Of a stretch of 64,000 bases of DNA, positions 41,270 through 49,424 are shown piece after piece. Below the pieces are notes generated by a model, which saw only the letters and a list, made by a program, of their open reading frames with translations, did no database searches and had not been told where the DNA came from. The stretch's first letter is position 1. Each line of letters starts with the position of its first letter. The translations under genes and the position numbers were made by a program. The stretch covers positions 1 to 64,000 of the forward strand of contig JBAYRN010000017.1 in the NCBI GenBank assembly GCA_041676625.1, written 5' to 3'. The stretch comes from JAEXNA01 sp041676625. GTDB taxonomy: Bacteria > Vulcanimicrobiota > Xenobia > Xenobiales > JADMJV01.

Positions 41270-41286
41270 GATCCCGCCGGGATCCT
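41268..41286. terminator. Hairpin between convergent genes
   Basis: An 8-bp perfect stem AGGATCCC / GGGATCCT with a 3-nt loop spans the stop of the methyltransferase and the stop of the Dus-like gene. There is no T-run, so it may be a weak or factor-assisted terminator. Confidence 0.45.
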
Positions 41287-42392
41287 CAGACATGAAGGAG
41301 TAGTTCTTGCCAGAGGGCTTCAGGCCGAAGACTGTCCCAGATCTTTTCGGCTAGAGCGTACCGTTCGGGCTCCTGGGACTTATTCGGCAGGGGAATGAGA
41401 GGAGCGCTAAGCTCGCGAGTTTGGAGCAGAGGGTGTTGTTCGGCAGTATCCCGCCATTTCGCCTCAGGTAAGGGCCGGTAACGCCCGAACCAGTCCAGAT
41501 GCCAGGCCAGAAACTCCAGGCCCCTTCGGCGTCCAAGGTCGTCGATTCCGAAATGCTCCTTGAGATAGTGAGAGAAACGTACGATGATCCCCCACCACTC
41601 CTCCACTCCGGGTAGCCACTCCTGGCCTTCGAGCAGTTCTTTAAATATCCACGGTTTGGTCAGGGCTCCCCGGGCTACCATGGCGCCGAAGAGAGCGGTA
41701 CCGGTCAGCCTGGCTTGAGCCTCCATGGGAGTCAGGATATCTCCGTTCCCCCAGATCGGGATCGGAGATCCGACCGCGATACTGGCCATCAGTGGCCAGT
41801 CGGAAGCTCGGCTGTACCGCTGCTCGCGAGTGCGGCCGTGAATCACGATTCCGCTAACTCCTGAATCCAGAGCGGCCTGAACGGTTTCTCGGATGTTGAC
41901 CCGGTCTTCGGAGTAGCCGATTCGGAGCTTCACTGTGACCGGAATGCTCACGGCTTGAACCATGGCCTCAAGAACCGTCCTCAGCTTGCCCACCTTTTGC
42001 AGGAGCCTGGCTCCCATGCCTTTGCTCACGGTGTCGTGGATGGGGCAGCCGCAGTTCAGATCCACGAAGCGCGCTCCTTTTTCCTCGGCGAGGCGGGCGG
42101 CATCGGCCGCAAGCCGGGGTTTACTGGCAGCCAATTGAACCCCGAAGTTGTCCTCCGTAGGGTGAAATCTCAGTAGAGCGCTCTCCCGCCCTTTGCCCCG
42201 GACCAACTGGTGGGCGTACACCATCTCCGAACAGGTAGCGGTCGCTCCGAATTCACGGCAGAGCCGTCGAAACGGCAGATTTCCGCCGCGGGTTAGAGGA
42301 GCTAAAGGAAACCGGCCCAATATGGGAGCGTGGAGTGAGGTCACTCCGGTGGGTTCTGTTCGGGCCGGAAGTGGCCTTTCGGAAAAGACCAC
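41286..42392 (-). CDS. tRNA-dihydrouridine synthase, Dus3-like
   Basis: 368 residues. FMN/NADPH-dependent reduction of uridine to dihydrouridine in tRNA. The catalytic region reads FVDLNCGCPIHDTVSKGMGARLL and IVIHGRTREQRYSRASDW. NCGCP-I and the C-terminal HFGIDDLGRRRGLEFL..HLDWFGRY resemble eukaryotic Dus3 (which modifies U47) more than DusA/B/C. GTG 42392 is supported by TATCTT 7 nt upstream; GTG 42344 is an alternative. The first 25 residues are not conserved. Confidence 0.85.
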   Translation of the reverse strand: MVFSERPLPARTEPTGVTSLHAPILGRFPLAPLTRGGNLPFRRLCREFGATATCSEMVYAHQLVRGKGRESALLRFHPTEDNFGVQLAASKPRLAADAARLAEEKGARFVDLNCGCPIHDTVSKGMGARLLQKVGKLRTVLEAMVQAVSIPVTVKLRIGYSEDRVNIRETVQAALDSGVSGIVIHGRTREQRYSRASDWPLMASIAVGSPIPIWGNGDILTPMEAQARLTGTALFGAMVARGALTKPWIFKELLEGQEWLPGVEEWWGIIVRFSHYLKEHFGIDDLGRRRGLEFLAWHLDWFGRYRPLPEAKWRDTAEQHPLLQTRELSAPLIPLPNKSQEPERYALAEKIWDSLRPEALWQELLLHV

Positions 42393-42405
42393 AATTTTGA
42401 AGATA
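42393..42405 (-). promoter_or_regulatory. -10 element before the Dus3-like gene (leaderless candidate)
   Basis: On the minus strand TATCTT (42405-42400) lies 7 nt before GTG 42392. Confidence 0.35.
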
Positions 42406-42432
42406 GTCGTAGATCTTTTGGTCAGAATTTGT

Positions 42433-42460
42433 TATATATGAAAATTAGGAGGCTGCCAAT
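42433..42460 (+). promoter_or_regulatory. -10 and strong SD before the DUF4013 gene
   Basis: TATATA at 42433-42438 and AGGAGG at 42447-42452, 8 nt before ATG 42461. This fixes the start. Confidence 0.5.
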
Positions 42461-43102
42461 ATGCGCTTAAATCTCAAAGAAAATATTGAATTCCCTTTTA
42501 GCGATCCCGATTGGGCTATGAAATTACTGAAAACCAGTATTGCTTATCTTCTGGGTCTGACCGCCCCTGCGGTTTTCGGATATCAACTGGCGGTTATCCG
42601 GCAAACCGCGAACGGCGAAGATGAAACTATGCCGGAGTTTTCTTCCAATAATTTTGGCAAACTTTGGATGCAAGGCTTCGTTTACTGTCTGATGCTTTTT
42701 TGTCTGATGTTCTTACCAATGATGGCGGTTGGTATGGTGACCTACGGAGCTTGCATGTCGATGCACGACTCTTCGTCGGTCGCGGGGGTTGCTATTGCCG
42801 GAGTGTTGCTAGCCATGGCACTGGTCATGATCCTCTGTGTGGTGATTCCCGCGCTCATGCTACGCTATGCCATGACCGAGCAAGTCAGTAGTCTGTTGGA
42901 CATTCGCTCGGCCATCAGCGATATGAAACACGGCCCTGGCGATTACGCCCTGATCTTCTTCTTTCCGATGTTGGCCTCGATCGTGACGACCATGGTCAGT
43001 GCCACGGGTATCGGAGCCATCCTGGTTTTCCCTCTCACGATTCTGATCCTGATCATTCAAGGCCGGATGCTGGGCAACTACTATCGAGCCTATTTCCAGT
43101 AG
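42461..43102 (+). CDS. DUF4013 family membrane protein
   Basis: 213 residues with about four to six membrane helices (KLLKTSIAYLLGLTAPAVFGYQL, FVYCLMLFCLMFLPMMAVGM, AGVLLAMALVMILCVVIPAL, ALIFFFPMLASIVTTMV and the last ~40 residues). The DUF4013 pattern of a G-Y start, an acidic loop (GEDETMPEFSSNNFG) and a GPGDY turn is present. The function of the family is unknown. A strong SD and the following terminator show a single-gene unit. Confidence 0.82.
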   Translation: MRLNLKENIEFPFSDPDWAMKLLKTSIAYLLGLTAPAVFGYQLAVIRQTANGEDETMPEFSSNNFGKLWMQGFVYCLMLFCLMFLPMMAVGMVTYGACMSMHDSSSVAGVAIAGVLLAMALVMILCVVIPALMLRYAMTEQVSSLLDIRSAISDMKHGPGDYALIFFFPMLASIVTTMVSATGIGAILVFPLTILILIIQGRMLGNYYRAYFQ

Positions 43103-43121
43103 TCAGTCTTCGATCAGAATG

Positions 43122-43151
43122 AAAAAAGCCTCGAGTTATCGGGGCTTTTTT
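43122..43151. terminator. Strong intrinsic terminator
   Basis: Stem aaaaaagcctcg / cggggctttttt with one G-U pair, loop agttat, then T's. It lies between the DUF4013 gene and the convergent TPR gene and can act in both directions. Confidence 0.85.
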
Positions 43152-43160
43152 CGTTCTTTA

Positions 43161-46100
43161 TTAGCTGAAAGCTCGCTCGGCTTTGCGCCGGGTCATGGTG
43201 GCGAAGTCTTCTTTGCCGATCTCTTCGTAGGTCTGGGCCAGCTCTTCGTAGGCTTCCGGAGAGGGGGCGGCTTTGATGTATTTTTGATACTGAATGACCG
43301 CCATGGTTTCCGAACCGCCCTGGCGAAAGGCTCGGGCCAGCAAAAGAAGCCAGATCGGCTCTTCGTTTGCCGAGACACGATCCCGAAGCGCGGTGGTGAG
43401 GGCCCGCATGGAGTCTTTGTGGAAGGCGAAGACGGCCCCACTGATGGCTTCGTTGGCGGGATCGGCATCGAGGGCGGCCAGGGCCTGTTCTGAACTGGTG
43501 AAACTCGCTGATGCCGCTACCGGCTCGGGGGCGGGCTCTTCCGCGGGGGCAGCCTCCGGAGCTGGAGTCGCTTCTGCGGCTACGACCGGTGAGGGGGGCA
43601 CCACAGCAGGAGGTTGTTCCTCAACGGGTTCCTCGGGGGGCGCAGCTTCCTTCGCGACGACTGGCTCCGGCGGTGCTTCCACGACCGTCGCGACCGGCTC
43701 CGGCGCCACCGGCTCCGGCGCGACCGGGGTAGGGGCGGGAGGAGCCTGGGCTGGTACGGCAGGAGCGGCAGCCTCGGGAGTGGGTGGCTGCGGCTGGGGA
43801 GCAGGCGGAGGCATAGAAGGCTCTACCCTGGGCTGCACGGGCGCTGCCTGAGGAGGAGCCACTCTCTGAGTCGCCCTTTCTTTCCAAACCTCACGGAAGG
43901 AGACCAGGGCGGTCTTTTCCTGCTGCAGGTAGACCGACAGCAGGTCCCGGGCGGCGTTGTCACCCTTCTCGTCGGTCCAGTCCATCCAGGATTGATAGAT
44001 AGCTTCCAACTGCTCCAGCAGCGCCGGGGAATCGGGGCGACGATGGAGGGCGTCTCTCACCAGTGCCACGGCGTGGGCAAACTCTTGAGAACCGACCAAC
44101 CAGCCAGCCCATTCGGCAGTGACCTTTATGAGTTCGTTCTGCAGATCTTTTGCTTCCGGAGAGTACAGCAGGGCGGTTTTGAGCACTCGGCCGGCGGCCC
44201 GATACTGGCCTGCTTCGGTGAGTTGGCGGGCGCTTTGCAGCAACGCCTGCTGCAACTCTCGGACTGAACTCATTTCATCGGAACTGGGGTCCGGGGGTTC
44301 GTGGCCCAGGCTACTGCACACCATCAGGTGGGCGATGGACTCGGGGGAAAGGAGACCTCCTTGATTTTGCACCAGGGCCTCGTGGAAGTGCAGTTGTCGG
44401 CGAGTTTGGGGTTCAAAATCTACAGCCATTGGAATGGGGAGCAGGTCCTTTCTTTCTTCTTCGTCGGCAGCCACTGGTTGAGCCGGTGAGGCTTCGGGTG
44501 CTGCCGCCGCAATGGCAGATGCCATCGGTTGCACGGGTTGGGGGGATGGAGCGGCCGGTTCGGGAGGAGCCGGTGTCGCGATGGGGGGTTCGGGTGCTGT
44601 CGGAGGAGCCGGAACCACCATCGGAGGCTCGGGCGCGACCGGAACAGCCGGAGGGGTGGGTAGCGCTGCTTGAGGCGGCGGAGCAGGTGCTGCGCTCGGT
44701 TGGGTCGGAGACTCGGCCGGAGGGGAGGGAGGTGGAAGGGGAACCTGGATCGCTTTAGTGGGAGCATCGGCCGGGGGCAGCGGCGCCGGGGCAACCGCTT
44801 GCTCGGCCGGAACAACCGGGGTTGAAATGACGGCCTCTTTCGGAGGGGTCGGTACGGGCGTGGGTTCGAGGGGCTGGGCAGCGGCCCGGGTCACCGCCTC
44901 GGCCGCCGAGCTTAAGTCGGGAAGCTCGCTCGCAAACAAGGGTGCTTCTTCGGAGGCCGTCGTGGGGGCGGGCGCCACCAGCGAAGGGGCCTCGAAGAGA
45001 GGGATCTCCCCGTCCTCGGGTAGAGTGGAGGTAAGCAAAGAGAGGAGGGGATCACCACCCTCGTCGCTACTCAGCGGTTCCAGGCTGGTGGCGGTATCGA
45101 GCGGAGGCTCGATTTCTGCCTGAGCGGCCGACGCTCTGGCTTTTTCCTCATCGGACATTGCCGCTTCCACGGTGTCCAGGCGCAGCAGTTCCGCGGTCGC
45201 CTTTTCAGCGAGCTCCGCCTGGTTAGAAGTCACTGCAAATCGCCAGATCTCTCGGGCGTTTTCCAGTCGACCTTCCTTCTCGAGGGCCCGCGCTGACAAT
45301 GGCAACTGCTTGATCAAGCTTTTTTCTAGATGGGCTGAATACTCCTCGGATTTCATGCCCGCTTTGACTGGTCTGAGCAGGTCCTGGTGTAGCATCCGGG
45401 CCGCCTCGGGGAAGCCTTCATATAAACTCGCCAGGAGCAAGTTTTCGTAAAGCTGGCAAAGCCCGAAAGCGGTGGGGCGCTCGTTGAAGAGTTTTTTTGT
45501 TTCCTCTTTAAACTCGTTGAGCTGCCCCCTGAACATTCTGAGCCACCCCCGACCGGCTTCCCGCTCGCCGGGGACCAGGACCAACGCCTGGCGAAAAAAG
45601 TCCCGGGCAATATCCGGTACTCTTTTTTTCTCGTAAACCTTACCCAGTGCCACCAGGTTGTCGGGAGAGGGTTGGGTGGCGATCTTGGTGCTTTCTTTCA
45701 GCACCGCCATCGCTTCGTCGACCTTTCCCAACGCCACCAGGGCCCGGCCTTGCTGGGTGAGAGGTTCCGGATCTCCCGCCGCCATGCGGGCTGCTGCGGT
45801 GAAAGAACGCTGGGCATTTTCGGCCTGGCCCAGAGCCATCAAGGAGTGACCCCAGGCCAGTTGAACGCCCTTGTCGTAGGGGTGCTTTTTGGCGACTTCC
45901 CGGAGGACAGCTTCGCCTTCTTCCGGGCGCTCTGCCTTGACCAGCGACAATCCATAGGATACCCGCAGATCCAGGTCCTCGGGGTGGGACTGAACCAGGG
46001 CTTCCAGAAGCTTCGAGGCCTTGTGACCCTCTTCCAGTAACTGAAACATGCGGGCTGCCAGCTTCGTCATCTCAGCACTCTTGTTCGGGTTGTCCACGAT

Positions 46101-47117
46101 GCGGGAGGCCTCGATCAGACGGCGAGCTTCCAGCGGGTCGTTTCCGTTCAAGGCGAGATTGACGACTCTGGCAGCCAAGGAAAGATTCGTAGGGTCCTGG
46201 GCGGCCACTTTCTTGACGGCCTGAACCAATCGCTCGGAGGCACCCATGGCACTGCTGAGTTCTTCCAGATCGGACCAGCTGGCAAATTCGGACGGGAACT
46301 GCTCGAAGGCTTTAAAAAAAGATTCGAGTGCCTCGTCGTACCGATAGGTGGCCTTTTGACAGAGAGCGATCGCCGAGAGCAACTCGGCGTTGGCTTCCTC
46401 CCGCAGTTGAACGGCCTCCGAAAATCGGTTTTCGGCGTCTTCGAAGCGACCTTGACTGTAAAAGACTCGTCCCAGGTAGAGGTGGGGCTGCCAGGCGTTG
46501 CCATCGGTATCCAATGCCTTTTTTAAATGCCGGATGGCCAGAGCCGTCTTGCCCTTCTCTTGCATGTAGTAGCCGAGGCAGGCTCTGGGGAGGCAGGATT
46601 CAGGGTGCTCCTCGAGGAGGTTCTCGATGATACGGATCTTGTCGTCGATAGACTTGTCGGCGAAGTGCTTCTCAAACTTTCGCGGCATCGCTTCATCTTC
46701 GGGGCGAGCTTTCCAGCGCCCCATGACGGCTTTGGTCACGAAGCCTTCACTACCCAAAATCTCAGCAACCCGTTCCAAACTGTTCCATGGGTCCAGGTTG
46801 GTAGGTTCCACACTGGCCTCAAAGGTCAGGTGGTTCAATGCGCTGGTCTTGGCGAGTGTATTGACATCGGGTGGGAGACCGAAGCCTTCCGAAAAACCCG
46901 GTTTTCCGGAAAGCTCATTGAGCAGGCCGGCTGCCTCCACTCCCCGGCCTTTACCTGCGGAGATCAGGGCCTTCAGGTAGATCCACAGAGGAACATCCGG
47001 CTGCTTTGCCAGACGCTCTTCGATGATGGGAAGAGCCTCTTCGTGACGAGCCTCTTCCAGGAGCGGAAGCAGGCTGTCGAGCCCTTCGATTTGAGTAGAA
47101 GCGGTCAGGCTATCCAT
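43161..47117 (-). CDS. Giant TPR protein with proline/alanine-rich linkers
   Basis: 1318 residues. Residues ~1-690 are TPR-type helix pairs (AWQPHLYLGRVFYSQGRFEDAE, YRYDEALESFFKAFEQFP, PLTQQGRALVALGKVDEAM, LVALGKVYEKKRVPDIARDF). Two Pro/Ala/Glu-rich low-complexity linkers (about 780-900 and 1110-1230) separate further helical units (about 915-1100 and 1240-1318). No signal peptide or membrane segment is seen. TPR arrays bind partner proteins; the role here is unknown. The start lies 8 nt inside the thrC 3' end, so it is co-translated with thrC and PilZ. Confidence 0.85.
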   Translation of the reverse strand: MDSLTASTQIEGLDSLLPLLEEARHEEALPIIEERLAKQPDVPLWIYLKALISAGKGRGVEAAGLLNELSGKPGFSEGFGLPPDVNTLAKTSALNHLTFEASVEPTNLDPWNSLERVAEILGSEGFVTKAVMGRWKARPEDEAMPRKFEKHFADKSIDDKIRIIENLLEEHPESCLPRACLGYYMQEKGKTALAIRHLKKALDTDGNAWQPHLYLGRVFYSQGRFEDAENRFSEAVQLREEANAELLSAIALCQKATYRYDEALESFFKAFEQFPSEFASWSDLEELSSAMGASERLVQAVKKVAAQDPTNLSLAARVVNLALNGNDPLEARRLIEASRIVDNPNKSAEMTKLAARMFQLLEEGHKASKLLEALVQSHPEDLDLRVSYGLSLVKAERPEEGEAVLREVAKKHPYDKGVQLAWGHSLMALGQAENAQRSFTAAARMAAGDPEPLTQQGRALVALGKVDEAMAVLKESTKIATQPSPDNLVALGKVYEKKRVPDIARDFFRQALVLVPGEREAGRGWLRMFRGQLNEFKEETKKLFNERPTAFGLCQLYENLLLASLYEGFPEAARMLHQDLLRPVKAGMKSEEYSAHLEKSLIKQLPLSARALEKEGRLENAREIWRFAVTSNQAELAEKATAELLRLDTVEAAMSDEEKARASAAQAEIEPPLDTATSLEPLSSDEGGDPLLSLLTSTLPEDGEIPLFEAPSLVAPAPTTASEEAPLFASELPDLSSAAEAVTRAAAQPLEPTPVPTPPKEAVISTPVVPAEQAVAPAPLPPADAPTKAIQVPLPPPSPPAESPTQPSAAPAPPPQAALPTPPAVPVAPEPPMVVPAPPTAPEPPIATPAPPEPAAPSPQPVQPMASAIAAAAPEASPAQPVAADEEERKDLLPIPMAVDFEPQTRRQLHFHEALVQNQGGLLSPESIAHLMVCSSLGHEPPDPSSDEMSSVRELQQALLQSARQLTEAGQYRAAGRVLKTALLYSPEAKDLQNELIKVTAEWAGWLVGSQEFAHAVALVRDALHRRPDSPALLEQLEAIYQSWMDWTDEKGDNAARDLLSVYLQQEKTALVSFREVWKERATQRVAPPQAAPVQPRVEPSMPPPAPQPQPPTPEAAAPAVPAQAPPAPTPVAPEPVAPEPVATVVEAPPEPVVAKEAAPPEEPVEEQPPAVVPPSPVVAAEATPAPEAAPAEEPAPEPVAASASFTSSEQALAALDADPANEAISGAVFAFHKDSMRALTTALRDRVSANEEPIWLLLLARAFRQGGSETMAVIQYQKYIKAAPSPEAYEELAQTYEEIGKEDFATMTRRKAERAFS

Positions 47118-48552
47118 GGGGGGCGGCTTTCTCCTTGCTGCTCAAAAATACCCCCCCTGCCCCGAGCGCGATCCCCTGGGAAACAAACTCTTTCAAGAGG
47201 TCCGTCTTGGCCCCGATGGTAAAGAGTCGTTCAGGGAGAGCCTTCAGGGCTTCCAGGGTTGGATGGCTCAGGTCGGATACATCGGCAGGGACCACTCTTT
47301 TCAGCACATCCGGAAATTTGGCGGGATGGGCTGTTGCTACCACGATCTTCGGGAACTCCGACGCAAACTCATTTCTTTGCTTATTCATGGCCCACCACGC
47401 GGTCGCGGTGTGAGGGTCCAAAAGATAGCGGTGCTGTTCCCACACCTGCTTTACGGTTTGGAGGGTGTCGTGGTTGGAGCAAGATAGGGCCGCCCACTCT
47501 TTCCCCAGGTTGGCCTCGACTTGGACCTGACCGTCCCGGGCGAAGTCGGCCATCAAGGTGCGCACGCGCCCGGGATCTTGGGAGGTCAACAGATAGAGAT
47601 AACGCTCGAAATTGCTGGCCACCTGGATGTCCATGGCCGGGGAGTGGGTGGCTTTCGGTTTTCCGCGCCGGTAAACGCCCGACTGGAAAAAGGACGGTAG
47701 TATATCGTTTTCGTTGGAGGCCAGGACCGTGCAGGCTAGCGGGAGACCCATGCGGCGGGCGTACTCGGCGGCCAGGATGTTTCCGAAGTTGCCGGTGGGC
47801 ACCGCTACCACCGCCGGCACCCGGTCCAGAGCTCTCGGGGTTTGCAAATAAGCTGCGAAGTAGTACACGATCTGGGCTGCGATGCGAGCAAAATTGATGG
47901 AATTCACAGCGCCGATGGAGTGTTGTTGCTTATAATCCAGGTCGCTGGAGAGTTCCTTGACCATCTGTTGGCAGTCATCGAAGGTGCCCTCAACGGCCAG
48001 GTTAAAAACCGACTCGCTGATGACCGAGGTCATCTGACGCCGCTGCAAATCTGCGATTCGGCCCGCCGGGTGGGTCACGAACAGCCTCACCCGGGGAATC
48101 TCCTTTAAACCGTGAATAGCGGCGCTACCGGTATCTCCGCTGGTGGCGGCCACGATGTTGAGTTCCTGTTCGGTTTGCTGCAGGATGTGACCAAAGAGCC
48201 TCCCTAGGAGCTGTAACGCTACGTCCTTGAAGGCAAGGGTGGGCCCGTGAAACAGCTCGAGAATGTGGAAGTCTCCAACTCTCCGTAATGGCGCCACCGG
48301 GCCACCATAACTTGGGCCGTAGGCGCTCTGGCAACAATTTCGAAGGGCATCGTCGGATAGATCCGAGGCCAACGGACGCAGGATCTGATAGGCCAGTTCG
48401 TGGTAGGGAAGCCCCTGCCAGTCGGGCCACTGGTCGCTGAAGTCCGGCAAGTGTGTCGGGACCAGAAGACCGCCGTCGTCGGCGAGTCCCTCCAGAACAG
48501 CCTCGCTAAAGGTACGCTTTTTTTCATTTCCGCGGGTTGAAACGTATTGCAT
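47110..48552 (-). CDS. thrC: Threonine synthase
   Basis: 480 residues from ATG 48552. It converts O-phosphohomoserine to threonine. The N-terminus MQYVSTRG is the family start, PLP-Lys is K109 in HGPTLAFKDVALQ, and AATSGDTGSAAI is the phosphate-binding loop. PTGNFGNILAAEYARRMG fits the bacterial long form of the family. A longer upstream frame lacks conservation and overlaps the PilZ gene. It is second in the PilZ - thrC - TPR transcript. Confidence 0.95.
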   Translation of the reverse strand: MQYVSTRGNEKKRTFSEAVLEGLADDGGLLVPTHLPDFSDQWPDWQGLPYHELAYQILRPLASDLSDDALRNCCQSAYGPSYGGPVAPLRRVGDFHILELFHGPTLAFKDVALQLLGRLFGHILQQTEQELNIVAATSGDTGSAAIHGLKEIPRVRLFVTHPAGRIADLQRRQMTSVISESVFNLAVEGTFDDCQQMVKELSSDLDYKQQHSIGAVNSINFARIAAQIVYYFAAYLQTPRALDRVPAVVAVPTGNFGNILAAEYARRMGLPLACTVLASNENDILPSFFQSGVYRRGKPKATHSPAMDIQVASNFERYLYLLTSQDPGRVRTLMADFARDGQVQVEANLGKEWAALSCSNHDTLQTVKQVWEQHRYLLDPHTATAWWAMNKQRNEFASEFPKIVVATAHPAKFPDVLKRVVPADVSDLSHPTLEALKALPERLFTIGAKTDLLKEFVSQGIALGAGGVFLSSKEKAAPHG

Positions 48553-48584
48553 GGTCTCTTTCAGTATGAGGGTTGGTCGACCCG

Positions 48585-49346
48585 TTATAGGGCCGTAAGC
48601 TCGGCCCCGACTCTTTGGGCCCAGAGGCTCAGGAACTCTTCTTCCAACTGGGAGTCGGGGTCGAAGGCTATGCGGTAGTAGGTGGAGCCGAATTGGTTGC
48701 ACTTATCCATGACACACCCGGCGATCGGTTCCTCCAACAAGGGGGTCTCGAAGCCGAGAGTGAGTTGCAGGTGCATGCCGATGTCCAATTCATCGGATTC
48801 GGCTCGGGCCAGAAGTCCACCGGCCGCGGCATCCAGGGGGGTGAGGCGGACACGTAGATCCTGGTGACCGACCTCGGCAAAAATTTCCTGTTCTTCAGTC
48901 TTGTCAAATCGTATTCGGTGAGGAGGGATACGCCGATTTTCTTGCAGCTGTGGCTCTTTTTTCTGCCTCAGAAGCAAGTGCCCGAGCCAGGAGTTTAAAA
49001 CATCCAGGACCGGGCCGGTGTGAATCAGTCCGTACTCCCTCCACTTCGAAGTCTCGTCTTCCGGCCCCAGCCAGACCACCTGGTATTGGAGGGTTCGATG
49101 AAGAGGATGATCGTCTTGGAGCCCGGAAAATGGTATGAGCCCTATGTCGGCTCCCTGGGCCAATTTTGCGGGGGTGGATAGCCGCGCCCCTCCTAACGAC
49201 AGATCCGAAATCTCGGCCGGATGGTCGGGGGCCTCTTCGGTGGCGGTATTCGCTACCCTCACTTTGGTGTCCACCGAAAGACGCGGAAAGTCGCGATGCT
49301 CCTGGACCTGCTGGAGGGATTCCCGATTTTGTTGCTCGGACGGCAC
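48585..49346 (-). CDS. PilZ-domain protein (two units)
   Basis: 253 residues from GTG 49346. The first unit has RDFPRLSV then ISDLSLGGARL, matching R-x-x-x-R and D-x-S-x-x-G. The second (about residue 138 on) begins RRIPPHRIRFDKTEEQ and is more diverged (PLDAAAGGLLAR), so likely only the first binds c-di-GMP. It resembles the tandem PilZ protein at 21207 in layout. It is the first gene of the operon with thrC and TPR. Confidence 0.78.
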   Translation of the reverse strand: MPSEQQNRESLQQVQEHRDFPRLSVDTKVRVANTATEEAPDHPAEISDLSLGGARLSTPAKLAQGADIGLIPFSGLQDDHPLHRTLQYQVVWLGPEDETSKWREYGLIHTGPVLDVLNSWLGHLLLRQKKEPQLQENRRIPPHRIRFDKTEEQEIFAEVGHQDLRVRLTPLDAAAGGLLARAESDELDIGMHLQLTLGFETPLLEEPIAGCVMDKCNQFGSTYYRIAFDPDSQLEEEFLSLWAQRVGAELTAL

Positions 49347-49424
49347 TGGTCACCTCATAGAAATTCGATGGTTCTGTTACAAACAATTAACCATCTCGGT
49401 GGCTTGCTCCTTTACTCTGTATTT

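Noticed and set aside
43294..45123. Several plus-strand Gly/Ala/Arg-rich ORFs opposite the TPR gene.
   Set aside because: They are shadows of the Pro/Ala-rich linkers on the minus strand.
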